Origin: Polyrhizophydium stewartii
Taxonomy: Eukaryota; Chytridiomycota; Chytridiomycetes; Rhizophydiales
DNA: 38,010 bases
Assembly: GCA_027604665.1 (NCBI GenBank)
Contig: JADGIZ010000035.1
Coordinates: 1 to 38,010 of the forward strand
Direction: 5' to 3'
The notes under the pieces were generated by a model, which was not told where the DNA came from, searched no databases, and saw only the letters and a program-made list of their open reading frames with translations. Each line of letters starts with the position of its first letter. The stretch's first letter is position 1. The translations under genes were made by a program, and so were the position numbers. This document shows positions 1 to 13,700 of this stretch, one piece after another.

Positions 1-3000
1 GTTATTATCATTGTAATTTATTATTAAATATTGTTTAATTCTAAGATTTATTTATATTTAAGTTATAGTTAATTACCTAGGTTGTCTATTGTAATTTATA
101 GTGCTAGTGATTTTTATATCTAATAGTTTGAAATCTTATTAATATTTGTATTTAATTAGTCATATCTATATTATAACGGATACCTTATAGTGTATCTCGA
201 TGCTTCGCAATTATTAGAATCCTATCTATTCTATTGAGGACTACGTACTCTCTCTATTATTAATGATTATTGTACATATTATATTATAAATTCAGTCAAT
301 TAGTATTAGAGGTTATTAATTTAGTTATAGTTAATAGATTATTTAGTTGGGGGGCTTTGCCCATTTATTAGATTTGAATTAGTTATTATTTATTTAATAA
401 TCGGATATTTATTAGTAGTTAATATTGAATTATGAAGGTGAAGAGGTACTATTAGTGCACAGATAATAGTGTTAATTAAATGCATTATATTAGATTGGAT
501 AGTGTTGTTATAGCATAGTATTAAATATATAATTAGTATTGGTTTAAGTAGGTAATACAATTGGTATAGCATTTAATGGGTAATATATTAGTATTTAATA
601 TCATTAGTTAGATGTCAATTATCACTTTATTAGTTATATCTCAATTAGAACTTTATTTGTTATATTCATTAATTATTTAGTATTGTGGTGCTTCGCAATG
701 TTATAGATTGTTAGTAAAGATTCTAGTGTAGATTGAATTAGTTCGATGCTGCGCAATAATATATTATTGATTTAGTTAGGGATTTATTACTATTCTTTAT
801 TACTTGTTCCTATTAACTTAAGGCATAGTGTCGATAGTTTACTATACTCTAATCCTTATTAGAATTATTGGTAGTAATTCCCTCTAAATTGGAATTATCC
901 TATTGTTATTTTATATACAGTATAGCAGAATATATAATAGTATATTGTATTTATACCTAAGAATCCCTTATTATATAGTATTGAACATGTTAGTATAGTT
1001 AGATTAATAAAGTATATTGTAGTCTATATTAATAAGTTAGAGTTAGGATCCATTCGATAGATCATAGGATCTTCAGTATACATTAATCTGTATGTAGATG
1101 TTATAATGATATTGATAATTGTATAACATATTGTTATTCTAGTGGATATTATATATAGTAGATATTCTATTCTAGCAGTAGTAATAAGGGATATAGTATC
1201 GTAATTATAATTAGGAAGAATATAGTTAATAGCATGGGTTATGTTTATCAGTATTAAGATTGCTCCTAGGCACCTCGGAACTCATCGATATATATTTAAT
1301 AGTTAACAATAGTATTGTATATATTTATTTATAGAGGATTTATTACTATAGACAGGGTTATTATAGGCACAAATATGCTGTGGGTTATATCAATGGGTAG
1401 TTATATTATAATCAATAGTATCTTATATTATAGTATATCACATAGTGGATTATTGCGTTTCCGATGGGACCCCAATACTTAACAATATTTAGATTAGATC
1501 GATGGCTGTGCCAATTATAAAATTTATATAGAATTACTTTACCTCGATGCTTCGCAATTATTACAGATTCTTATGTCTTAGTACTTTATAATCAATATAA
1601 TACTATTAGTAGCTCTAAAATAAGAGGGAATCTGTTTAGATAATAATACTTCTGTTATCTATTATACTTCATTCCGTCTATTTAGAATTGGTTAGTATTT
1701 CTAGTCTACTTTATCCAGTGCTTTATTTTAGTCATTTATAAAGTACCTGTTACACAGGGTTTCAATATGCGATATATATAGAGCACTTATATGTTATTAT
1801 GCTTACTTAACTGTACCCTATACAAAATATCTATTGTTTATTCGATGGCTTCGCCAATTAGTTGTATAATAATATATCTATTCAGTTCGATGCTGCGCAA
1901 TTCTAATTAGCCTCTAACTATTTAATATATAAAAAACACATCAATATCTCAAGTTCTATTAATTCAGTATAGAGCATTTATAGTATATTAATACCCATTG
2001 TCTCGCATATATATAGTATATTACTAACTGATCAGTACTTATATGTTTACTTACTCTGTTGTATCTATGTCTATTATATAATAAACCCTCATTATAGAAT
2101 TTACTTGTTATATTACCTTCGCCCCGATGCTCCTCTGGACCTCGGGTCCTCCGTCCCCTCGGAACGCAACGGGATAATTTCTAATCTATGATTGTATCTT
2201 ATACCTATTATAGTACTAATCTTTATTCTTCATATTATTATCTATGACATAATGCAGTGGAAATGGTACTGGGGTTTGAGACATTTGTAGGTGGCAGGTC
2301 AAAGCTGGTTAGTGATGGACCTCAGGGCCTTCAGCCCCTCGGGAATAATAAAATTGATATTAACTATTTAGATTAGAAGTAGTATCTAAGTCTAATCGTG
2401 AGTTCTATAAATATACGAGGGATTAAGGTTCTACTAGTTATATTAATTATACAGGTAGAGTTACCTAGAAATATAGTATAATTATATAATATCTCTAAGT
2501 GTCTATTAGGGCTAACTAGTTGTAGAATCGATCCGAAGGTCTGAAATTTTAATTATAGTAGATTTACTCTAATCTTATTTTAAAGTATCTAGGTAGCATT
2601 CTTCTAAAGAATATTAAGTATCTTATTAGTTGGCTAGTCATTGCGTCTGGGGTATTCCTAGGATCTATCCCTGAGTATATTATTCACAGCTATGCTGTTT
2701 ATATTCCATGTGCTTTTACTTATTAAGGCAGATGATTATAAATTTAATTGGTAATACTTGCCTATTACACTTTAGATTCTACGACTAAATCCAGGGAGGT
2801 CCGATATTACTTTAATTGGACTAGAAGTATAGAACTGAGACTATGAATATTAAATGAGTTGCTAAACTATCCGGATAATCTATGATCTTAGATGATTTAT
2901 TTTACTTCACTATATATACTGATTAATAAATAATATATCATATAACCATTCCAGTCGAAACTATCTCCCGAATACTTATATAAATAACTATACTACCAGC

Positions 3001-5350
3001 TAAAGCAGCTCTTCCTCATCCATAACTCAATACTTATAAGAAATCACTTAATAACTCATCGAATAGAATAATTATCCATAGACCTTAAGATACACTCGAG
3101 AATACTCTCATATGTCGGCCATAAATCTACTAGATTAATAACATCCAATTAATGCTTACTATACCTATTCAGACTTTACTAGTATATATACCCATACTTC
3201 TAGTTCTACCCAAAATGACTCTACATTAATTAAGGTACATCCTCTAAATTTCACATAATATACTTAAATATATATACTATTATACAGGAATTATCTACTT
3301 AAACGATTGTCCCTGGACCAGCGGGGTAAACCCTTTGCCTATATTGGATCTATAGATAACTTTAATTAAATACAGATGTCACGCTAGATTACTAACCATT
3401 ATAGCAAGCTTAATTCCCTTAATCTCAATAGAAATTTACCTTAATAATAGGAGAATATAATAATAATGTCTAATTATTTAGATCATACCAAATTTAACCG
3501 CTAGATCAAAAGATCTTGGGAGGACTATTATTAGTAGACTTCTTGCTATCTATCAGAGGGATAGGCTACCATCTACAATTAAGGATAAATACACTAAAAT
3601 TCGGCATAAGTAAGGTTATCTACAGTAATGCCCCTGATAGAGTGCTAATAGGTTTATAAAGAGAAGTAATAAGTAGATACCTCTAAATAAATTAACGAGA
3701 GAAAGTCAACAGTAAGATTGAGATTAATATCTTAATTACACCTTTAGCTATTTCTTATAATTGCGCTGCGGACCTCCGGAGCTTCGCATCGAGATAGTCC
3801 AGTCGGAGCCTCAATTTGTAGAGGATATTGTTGGTAATTAAGCTATTGTCACTAATTAAACTAAGTGAAACTTTACAGCTTCTTTATCTAATATTGGCTT
3901 TGAGGTGTTACCGCCAGCTACGGCTGTTATTCTTAAGTTAACATTGTCATTTTTATTGTTTACATGGTCAGGTATATTGATGCCTCCCTATTTTAGCTAT
4001 GTGTGAAGATAGATTACCACCCTGACTTTTGCTAGTCTAAATATGTTACCAGTTATATATATAGAGCTATAAATATTAGCATTAAATGAAATCCAGCTTG
4101 AGCTGTAACCTATCCATCTTCTTAGAGATATAAATATTAGTAATCAAACCAATAGCATTCAAATTAATGGCTATGTTAAATATTAGTATTAAACTCAAAT
4201 TTAACTATAGCATCCAGATTTTCGAGTGTATTCAGATCGTTAAACTAGCATCAACTTTGACCATCTAATCTGATATAAATATTATTCAAACCAATATCCC
4301 TACTATTCTACGGATTCTTAATGACCAGAGCAATAAAATCAGAGATTTAGCCAATAATATCTCACTATTATAAATTATGGGTGACTATTAACCAATCGCA
4401 ATTCTATCTCTAGCTATAAATATTGACTATTATCTATATTGAACAGTGTGAAAATAGTGATTGATATTAAAGGATCCCCTGGACCTCAGGGACAGGGTCC
4501 CATCGGAAGCCATCAAATAGTAAGGTTGAATATGGTAATATGTCGTATCATAGAAGATACTTTTCTAATTTTGAAGGTTTATTATTACTCTATCTATGGA
4601 CCTCCGGATTAGCATAAATATATATCAACTTGAATACATAGTTATCGAATAGGGCTCATTTATTACATTGTTATTGAGTCGGTATGTATCTAACTCCGAA
4701 TTGAATAGGCAGAATCTATAACTAAATATTGTAATTATTAGTTACTTCTACTAATATTATTTACTACCTCAACATTGAATGGGTTTAATTATTCCACTGT
4801 GAATATAGGGGGGTTATATAACCATTGCTATCCAATCGTTGAATATTGTTATTTACCTCTATTAATAATCTATACCTATCTTTATCATATTAGTACAATC
4901 TAAGCTAGATATTAACAATGAGTATTACACTATCTATATTTGGGCATTATAAATTACACTATATCTATTTAGCCACTAATCAATACGAGACTTTTTAATT
5001 GATATGATAGTTATAGCTACGAATCAATACGATGTGAGGTTTATAGCCACTAATGAACATTGGATACTACTAATTAGATTTAGCTACTAATCACAATATT
5101 CGCCCACCTTTAATGTAGATAATATTGCCTACCTATTGATATTTGCCAGGTATATTTACGATATTAATATGCCATTAACTATTATGGATTATTATCCTAT
5201 TTATTATTTGAATCGAATATTAACAAATGATTAGGGTTGAATTGAATATTATTATTGCTGCTAATCATAGTGATATAATCCAACTATTTAGAGACATGAT
5301 TCCTGGCTACTAGTCCAATTTTACTCTAGATATTATTGCGGAAGAAGAGG
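1..5350. other. AT-rich spacer with triloop mini-hairpins and GC clusters
   Basis: No gene was recognised. The stretch is AT-rich with frequent stops in all frames. It contains repeated short hairpins of the form stem-NNN-stem: TGC-TTC-GCA at about 201-209 and 1,548-1,556, TGGC-TTC-GCCA at 1,846-1,856, TGC-TGC-GCA at about 747 and 1,891, and CAGC-TAT-GCTG near 2,687. It also carries GC clusters sharing GGACCTC (about 2,137, 2,320, 3,769, 4,478 and 4,598). Confidence 0.8.
2120..2175. repeat. GC cluster, GGACCTC family
   Basis: A compact GC-rich insert in AT-rich DNA, with core GGACCTCGGGTCC and a CCCCTCGGAAC end. Related inserts are at 2,316-2,345 (GGACCTCAGGGCC...CCCCTCGGGA), 3,760-3,795 (GGACCTCCGGAGC), 4,472-4,510 (GGACCTCAGGGAC...CCCATCGG), 4,596-4,612 and, on the opposite strand, 11,528-11,565 (GGAGGACCTGAGGTCC). 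They resemble the mobile GC clusters of yeast mitochondrial DNA in form, not clearly in sequence. Confidence 0.75.
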
Positions 5351-5358
5351 GTTAAATT

Positions 5359-5495
5359 TATTCGGTGCTTCGCAATGTTGCACTTACGATGATTTATGTT
5401 GAACTTACATCGACATGTGTTGGACTTACAATGATATGTGTTGCACTTACAATGAATTCCATTGTAAGTTCGACAACTCCCGTGGACCTAACTTA
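5359..5495. repeat. Imperfect tandem repeat of about 27-30 nt
   Basis: Four degenerate units built on GTTGNACTTACAATGATATGT run from 5,375. They are followed by an inverted half-unit (CATTGTAAGTTCGACAAC, about 5,459-5,477) that can fold back on the last repeats. The short open frame over it is a by-product of the repeats. A TGC-TTC-GCA mini-hairpin precedes it at 5,366. Confidence 0.75.
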
Positions 5496-5499
5496 TAAT

Positions 5500-8400
5500 T
5501 ATATGAGTAAATCAAGCAAATATTTGGTCTTAATCTCCAGTATTATAATCTTAATTAAATCCTCAAGATCTTAAACTAGATAATTCAAGTAGTTATAACT
5601 ATTCAAACTCCAGTAATCTATGTTTAAAGTGTTCTATTTAGAATTAGAGTTTATTAAGTGTTTTCCATTATTATGGTGGACATTTCTAGTTTAGATATAG
5701 TTTATCACAGCTATGCTGTGGAGATTGGCATTAGATATTAGCTATGTTAGTTATTATTGTCAAACTATGGTTAGTTACTTATGAATTGCAGATACTATAT
5801 ATACTTATTGTATCCTTTTGGTTATAAAACTGGGCATTAATCTTTATTTTAAACCTCCTCTAAGCTACTTTTACAATCAATCCTGTTTAATTCACTTTGG
5901 AGTTAAAGGTGCTCGATCGAATAACCATTGGGATGGTCTTTTGGTGGTTGGAATTCCAGTTAGGTCCTATATTGTTAGAGGAAATTGTTTATTGTATTGT
6001 AGCGGCGGGCCGCAAGGAATAAATCCAGTGAGGAATTAATCCAGTAATCATATACGGTCCTCATATCCCAAAGTACTTATTAATCCATCTAGCGTATTGG
6101 GCAATTATCACATTATCCCTCCTATCGCTCTTGGTGATCTTTGGATAATTCTCACGTAATTCCTCCGATGGTGATCCTTGGATGATTCTCACGTGATTAC
6201 TATCGCTCAGGTGATCCTCAGATGTGCTTGGGTAATGATCTTGAGGATTACATCGTTGGCAAGATTAAGCTTATTCGGTTCTTAGGAGTTCATCTTTCTT
6301 GATTTCTCATGTTGCTTAGTTCTTCATCTGGTTAGATTCACCTTTTCATCTGGTAAGATTCCAGCTGACCGGTAAGATTCCAGCTGATCCTGATCGTTCC
6401 TTTTTTCATATACGGTCCTCATATCCCAAATCTGATACGAAAATGACAGCTTCTTATGTTCTTAGTTGTTCATCTTGTAAGATTCATGCTGCTTAGATGT
6501 TCATCTGGTTAACGATTCTAGCTGATTTGGTGCTTAGAGGTTTATCTGGTAACGATTCTAGCTGATTCTTGTTCACCTGGTAAGATTTCATCTGGTTAGC
6601 TTCCAGCTGACTTTCCTCCTGCTCCTTTAGGTGCTTAGATGTTCATCTGGTTAGATTCTTAGTCGTTCCTCTGGTAAGATTCCTCCTGCTTGGCTGGGGG
6701 TTTCTCTTACGATTCCAGCTGATCCTCCCTTACGATACCAGCTGCTTTTTGATTTAAGCACCTTCCTTTTAATTTGTTCCGGCCACGAATTCTTCTCAAT
6801 TGCTTCAAGATCCGACCGTACAGAGGCCCCGTAGGGGGGCTCCCCATATAAACTCTATTTAATTAATTAACATCTAGATACCGCTCATTGGCTTTTATTT
6901 GACATCCCAGAAAGAACAGTTCTATTTATTTAATATCGCTGGCCCCTCGGTACATCGCAACTCCTTCTTACTTGCTTCTTTTATGACTTCTTAGGTACTA
7001 TCTAAAGGGACTGTAGGGTCTATCAAATAATGATCTATTGATAATAGAGATGATAGAGGACTCTGGAGACAAACTGTGTCTTTAGATCTATTAGACTAAA
7101 CCCCGTCGATTCTCTGTAGGATTAAATTTAGATAGTTACTATTAAGGAGCTACGAGATTTAGATAAATCATTATTGAATAGGCATAGTAATAACAATAAT
7201 CTCTAGTTGGTAATCGATATATACTTAAGTTTAGTGTGAATCATAAATTTATTATAAAGGCGTTTATCCTATCCCTCTTTAATTCATTTGAACTTTGGAT
7301 AAAGGAATTATTAGGTAGTGGAACTGAGAATCTAATAAAAAGAATATAAATATAGTAAGGATTGGCTAGCCATCTAATAAATAGAATACATCTTGCTAGC
7401 AAGACCTATAAATAGTAATTGGCTACGCCATCGATATTAGCTATTAAAGGGCAGCATAAATGCTAAGTATTATTGTAACACATAAATAATATGAACCATA
7501 TTGTCAATAGTGTTAATAGTCCTCTATACCCTATTAAATAATCCTAATAATAACAATGTTGGTATATTATCAATCATTTAAAGTAATAAGTAAGTATTAA
7601 TATATAAGTAATAAAGGGGTTTATAGTATGTATAGAATAAGCAAATGGATATGTATAAACTATTAGAATAAAATAGTATTAATATGTCTATAAGGGGTCC
7701 AGAGTACCAGTTCTAATATAAATAATATTGAATTGCGAAGCCCCAAGAATAACATATGTAGATATATCGATGGCTAGCCAATTATTAGTATAGTCTAGAA
7801 TCTGATAGGGCATCTAAGATTACATAATAGTATTAAAAGGTGTATATAAGTATTACTACCCGTAAATATTCTAAAGTGTATCTGTAATTATAAAGATAAT
7901 AGTATTGATAGAGATAATAAATAGTAAATAGAAGTTAGAATAGCGTAAGCATCTAAACATTTCTAGTAGATAATCATATAATAAAGACTAAGTATCAGAG
8001 TAATTTAAATACTGAATGTATTAATATATAAGTACTAAATGTGTATATATTATTAATAAGGATAAGCTATTGTAATATAATAGTATTAATGATCCGAATG
8101 TAAGAAATGGTAGAGATAATGGATTAGAATATGTAATAGATATTATCATAAGTCTACAAATGGTTTCTATTGCAGATTATTACTAGATAAGATAGTATTT
8201 GTTACTATTATGTTTGAATATGATTACTCTACTTAGTATCGTTATTAATAGATTGTAATACTTTAGAATCCTTCATACCTTTCCTTTCTATTACTAATAT
8301 ATACTTACTAATTATCATTCATCCCGAGGGATGCCCATCAGAGGTCGGGTCATATTTGTTTAGATATTTATAGTAATACTCATTATTATAATACTATTCA

Positions 8401-8739
8401 CACTTATTAATGTAGTTATAGGTATTGTATTATTCATAGTAATCCTAATATTTAGAGATCTACTTATCTAATACTTTATTATTGTAGTAATACATATGTT
8501 TAGTATTTATGATTGTTATTGTCATTCTATTAATACTTCTAGTTCTACTGGTCCTTCGTACTCTAATACTACATATAGTAACATAGAATACTTATTAATA
8601 CATATTCTTACCTATTTGTAATATGCCATACACTATATTAATCTGCTATATACTCTATTATTCATACTCGATCACTTCTATATTGATTAGTACTATTATA
8701 TAGATATATTACTAAATTGTTATTGATTTTAAATAGGAA
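5500..8739. other. AT-rich spacer, no gene recognised
   Basis: Apart from the repeat region at 6,045-6,760 this is ordinary spacer. A 73-codon open frame at 5,818-6,039 starts at TTG and has no recognisable motif. Small hairpins include CACAGC-TAT-GCTGTG near 5,704 and TGGCTAGCCA at about 7,772. Confidence 0.65.
6045..6760. repeat. Degenerate short-repeat region
   Basis: About 700 bp are built from variants of a few words: GGTAAGATTCCAGCTGA, TTAGATGTTCATCTGGTT and GGTGATCCTTGGAT...CTCACGTGATT. A 24-nt direct repeat, beginning CATATACGGTCCTCATATCC, occurs at 6,049 and 6,406 and brackets the first half. No coding sense was found. Confidence 0.75.
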
Positions 8740-10700
8740 CAAATACGGGGGGACCCAACATAGAAGACCCAGCAGCATCATGGGAGATCAAATTGAAGAT
8801 TGCTAACTACATAATGATGTCCCAACCTAACCTGAACTATGGTACAAATCGGTGTTAGTCTCCTGGTACGGCCATTTAATGCGCAAGAATCTAGAAAAGG
8901 TTCAAATTGTTACATAGAATAGCAGAATCCTCATTACATCTATCCCATACTATTTATCTACAACTACCTTTATTTGGTATTTCCTCCACCACCCTTGAGG
9001 GGACATATTACACCCCTTTTACTAATACTTATACCAATTGGGCTCCACTTGTATCTTCTTCATTGCTCTTCTGTTTTATTACCCTTCAACTTTGAATAGC
9101 CAACCTTATCTGCCTAGGCCATCCTGAGTTACTTCATTGTTAATCTTTCTACCTTATGTTGGTTAGATAACCCCCTACAAATAGCTCTAATTGATATCTG
9201 TAATGACAGGGGGTACCACTTGAGGATGACATCCCTTCTTGAATTTATTCTTTACTACTCCCCTTGACACTTGCCTTAACTTGATTTGAGGTATTAAAGA
9301 GGCTTTAAAGTCGGAGAGGATAAGGGTCGATTGGGTTGGATTCTAGGTCCTCTGTACCGTCAGGGTTCTACCTTTTACATTTAATTGAGAATCCACTAGT
9401 TTAATACCAAATCTTCTGGTGCTCCAATATGGGTCGGTATAAAGTACCACTGAGGAATATAGTAAAAGAGTAAGAACTAAGTCTAGCCAACATATGTGAG
9501 TAGTTAGTAACCTATTAATAAACCTCCCTATTAATTGTAGTAAGTATTATAGACAATAGCATAGTCGGACAGGGTCTATAAAGGACTTAATAAGAAGCAA
9601 GGTCTACATAGATACTACAAGCCTAGTTACAAGTTGGCTCCGCCATCTATATACAAAATAGTAGTAATATAGATAGTATACCCTGTAAAGAAATTACAGT
9701 AGAGAGAAATGCCGTTAAGCTGTAAAAGTTACATAGGTCACCTGTGTCAACAAGATTCAAAGTTCCTACAACTTCTGGTGCTAATTGACTAGCGACCCGC
9801 GTCACATGGTAAGGGAATTTATAGTCTACGCTCCTGCCAACAGGGTGGCCCTCCCATCTCGATACGATGAACTAGAAGTCGCACCAGCTATGATACCACG
9901 ATTTATCTGTAAAGACTCAGAGCCAAAGCCAACCCACGGTTTACGGACGAAATCTTTAGAAAGTTCGTAGTGATTATCTCACCAAAGAACTTTGGACAGC
10001 CCTAGGCAGTTATTGTATAATTGTATTTAGCCGGTAATCCAATTAAAGTTCCGACAAGATTGACAGCAGAAATCGGTGGAATTGGTGCGCCCCGTTGGCA
10101 GAGGGCTCCCAGCCCTGCGGTCCGTGAGAAGCGTGGGTGGTCCGCATAGTCCCAAGTATCCGAGGATTTTGATTAACCCAACTGCCGTACGATTGCTCCG
10201 ATTCCTAAAGGGCCCAATGTCCAAAGCACATATAGCTTTTATGCCTAGTCTTCTATAGATGCTACTTTTTTTTTGGGACCCACCCTAGTATTGCAAGAAT
10301 TTTTATTGCTGCTTTGTTTACTAGAGCTTTGGCCTAATTTTGAGTGACCTAACTGACGGTTGGTTGTACTAGGTACTAGAATGGTGACTGTCTTTGGCTT
10401 AGATAGTGCCACTTTAAGGGTGATTGCTCCATTGGAACAATCGGACATCATTTGGTCCGTCAGTTGGCTTAGGTGCTAAAAGAAAGCAGCATCCGCCATA
10501 GAAGACGACAGCCACCCCAGAGCTTTTCACGTTATCATGGCAGACGTTGTCGGTACTGCTCAAATCGTTCCGGATTGGGCGGACCACCCGTTGGTCAGCC
10601 CTAAAGGCGGCCCAGCATATAGCAAGGAATGGAGCAAAGATTCAAAATGTCCCTGTGTAACAATAGTTAGTCTAAGAATATTCACAACCAAGGAATCTTG
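8740..10700. other. GC-richer unassigned block with several open frames
   Basis: Base composition rises well above the flanking spacer. Plus-strand frames hold protein-like stretches such as GGPNIEDPAASWEIKLKI (8,752), REFIVYAPANRVALPSRYDE (about 9,814), TVFGLDSATLRVIAPLEQSD (about 10,388) and VIMADVVGTAQIVPDWADHP (about 10,533). The last two share a frame with one TAA between them. The minus strand is also open in two frames if TGA and TAG are not stops. Complementary arms (CTAACTGACGG near 10,348 and CCGTCAGTTGG near 10,456) could form RNA structure. It does not match SSU rRNA or LSU domain VI landmarks. It may be a decayed protein gene or a structured RNA; I cannot decide. Confidence 0.35.
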
Positions 10701-13700
10701 ATCAATTTTAGACCAGGGTCATGCCAGCCCAAGTACTTATAGTATTACTTAAATAGAGTGTCAATACAAGAAGAATATTAACAGTAATTCTAAATAATAG
10801 GCACCTAAATTGCTTACGACAGCTATACAATACCTTGGATCTACACTAAACTCATTTTCTAGAGAGGTTTGTATAATGAAGCAAGTAGTAATATAAGTAA
10901 GATTCAGATCCGGAGGACAATATTGTCTATACTAACAGCGTAGCTGGACAATAAATTTAATAAATAGTTATATTCTAAGCAAAATCCCCAGGGGGTATTA
11001 ACCCACTACTTGGATGGCTGGTTGAACCACAAATGTGAATAAAGAATGATAGTCCACGATTTCACAAATTCATAAATATCTTATGAAAAGGTTGTGGGGG
11101 ATTACGATGGATCGTTGGCCCCCCACCAATTTTAAAGTACCAATAGTCTGACCCAGCTATGGTATAAACTAATAATAAATTATACGAATCTTAAAATAAT
11201 TAAGGTAAAACTTGCACTACGATCTCTTAAAGGATCCCGGTATTAGTAGAGATGTATATATTAGATTAATGTTGTCTGGGCATAATTACACTTACTATCT
11301 GTGAGATCGGTGGAATATACTTAGAGTTCACTATTAGTGCTAAATAAACTTTTAGTCTAGATAGGGTTAACTTGTAATTAATATACACCTTAAATGTCAA
11401 AAATGGGTATTAATCTGTATAAATATATGCAGGCACAGCATATTAGGGCTATATTTAAACTATAACCAACAACCATTAAACTAGTTAGCATTCAATTATA
11501 TACATATAATATTTGCTCGTGATTAGAGTCCCGAGGGGCCGGAGGACCTGAGGTCCCCCAGGATGAAAATTAGTTGCAATAATTATCGATGCGTAGCAAT
11601 AATACCGAAGACATTCGCTTAAGATTAGCTTCTATCTAGTATTACTCAGATACCTCTTTACTGATTGATCCTAGTATATTCTTAAATTATATAATTAGAC
11701 CTGTATACTTATTCTTCGGCCTTCGGATCTAATCTAAAGTATTGTAGAATAGGTTTAAGTAAATATTATCTAATTAGAGATACCTGTAAAGACAGTAAGA
11801 TAAATTAGTAAATAGATGTTATACAAATAATGTGATGGAACTAAATAGACCCTTATAATGAGAGAGCCAGTGTATGTATAAAGCAGAGATTATACTTAAT
11901 GGTTATACCTTCTATTTAGTATGACACCTATATTTTATTATAGAACGCAATAGTTTTATTCAGTAGGATTAACTAAATTGACACTTAAAATCTACTTTAA
12001 CAGGGATATGTTATTATACTATTATTAAATTTAAGGGTAGTTTTAATAATACTTTACATGATACTGTCTATTTTATTCTTGCTTATCTTTTCTAATTAGA
12101 TATAATACTATCATATATCTTATCGGGAGCTTATAATAGAGGTCGAATAATAAGAGATATCTAATATTTAAGTAGATTAGGGATGTAACTTATGAATAAT
12201 ATCTACCACATTAAACCCTTATTAGATTCTAGAGTAAATACGGGCAGTTAATAAGAGCAGGACCTAATTAGTATAGACTTTGTATTAATAATAATGGAAA
12301 AAGTTAAAATATCCGGATATTGTATTCCATTGCTAGACTATTGTCATATCTCTTATTAAGATCACTAGGATCTAATTAGAAGTTGTCATTCTAAGAAGGA
12401 TATTATAGTCCAAATATTACTTAGTTATTAGCATCGAAGATGCTATCAAAATGTTGATAGTTATTGTTAATTCTCGAATCTATTCCCCTCAACGAATAGT
12501 TGAGGGAGAGAATAGAATATAACGAGTTACACTTATCTGTTATGCAATATATTATAGTCAATTGTAAATGGTATATTATTAATCAGTTAATATGTTAAAT
12601 CAATATTATTATATTAGAATATAAGGGGAGTAGAATCTAATGGTCGTGAAATAGTTAATGGAGTGATACTAATACCTGGTAGTAATTTAAAAATAGAATA
12701 GATAATGTAAATACAATGGAGTGCAATACAAACCTATTTTAAGCCATTCAATCTAATGGAATCTAATACAAGAGTTTACAATGGAATGTATTGTCTAATG
12801 ATAAGATTTTAATCAAATAATATAATAACCCTATAAGTTGTAATAGTCAATGCTTATTATTAAAGTTACAAGTAACTGATCAAGCTCTACTTTATACTTC
12901 TACTAATTGCAGCTAATATAATACCTGATAGCATTACACCTAAAATAGAATCCCTAATATGTAATTCTAATAATACCTAATATTGCTAAATAATACCTAT
13001 TAATAATCTAGTATAATTGGAGGCTATTTAATACCAATAGTCTAATTGTAGAATATTTAAGATTAATACCTATACTTATAACTAATAGCTAATAATTTTA
13101 TTATTAATAATACCTAATAACCAATATGTCAAAGTACCCTATCTAATAGATGGGTTTATATGCTATCTCTACAATTCCTATTTATATGTATTAGATCTGT
13201 GTCTGATAGTTATTTGATATATGAATATGAGATGACAATCCCTAATATTGTAGCTGTGGAAGTGGCTGTAAGTATATTTATTGTATAGTATCCTAATTGT
13301 ATTATTGAATTGTGTATCATACTAATTGTATATTAAATTGGCTGCCAATTAAATTGTATTGCATAGGGCTATCTAACCATTATTAACTGTAATTCAAATG
13401 TCTGATGTAATATATGATTAAATTGGGAATTCATTATCTAATATGTAATAATAATATAGGGAGAATACTAACAGCGAAGCTGGAATACTCGATACGAATA
13501 TCTCTACTGTTATTGCAGTTATTACTAATCTATTAATCTAAGCCATCCCCTATATCTCTATTATCTAATCAGATGGAGGGGATATAATATAATGATATTA
13601 AAATAATCCACTATTTAGACTAATACTGAATACCAATATAATATAATAACATGTACAGTTGTAGTATAATTAGCTACAATCTATTTACGATGGATAAATT

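Noticed and set aside
5365..5574. 69-codon plus-strand frame
   Set aside because: Most of it is the tandem repeat translated.
6045..6760. CRISPR array
   Set aside because: The repeats are imperfect, unevenly spaced and overlap each other. There are no constant repeats with unique spacers.
8538..8562. Minus-strand AGTACGAAGGACC, close to the sarcin-ricin loop
   Set aside because: One base is missing from an otherwise invariant loop, and the surrounding DNA is AT-rich with no other domain VI helix.
9330..9375. Minus-strand GGTACAGAGGACC as a sarcin-ricin loop
   Set aside because: It lacks the essential ACGAG order, and the flanks do not pair as helix 95.
9700..10690. SSU rRNA gene
   Set aside because: The 530 loop, the 790 loop, the 1400 decoding sequence and the 3' end were all absent on both strands. 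One GGTGGCTGTCGTC match alone is not enough.
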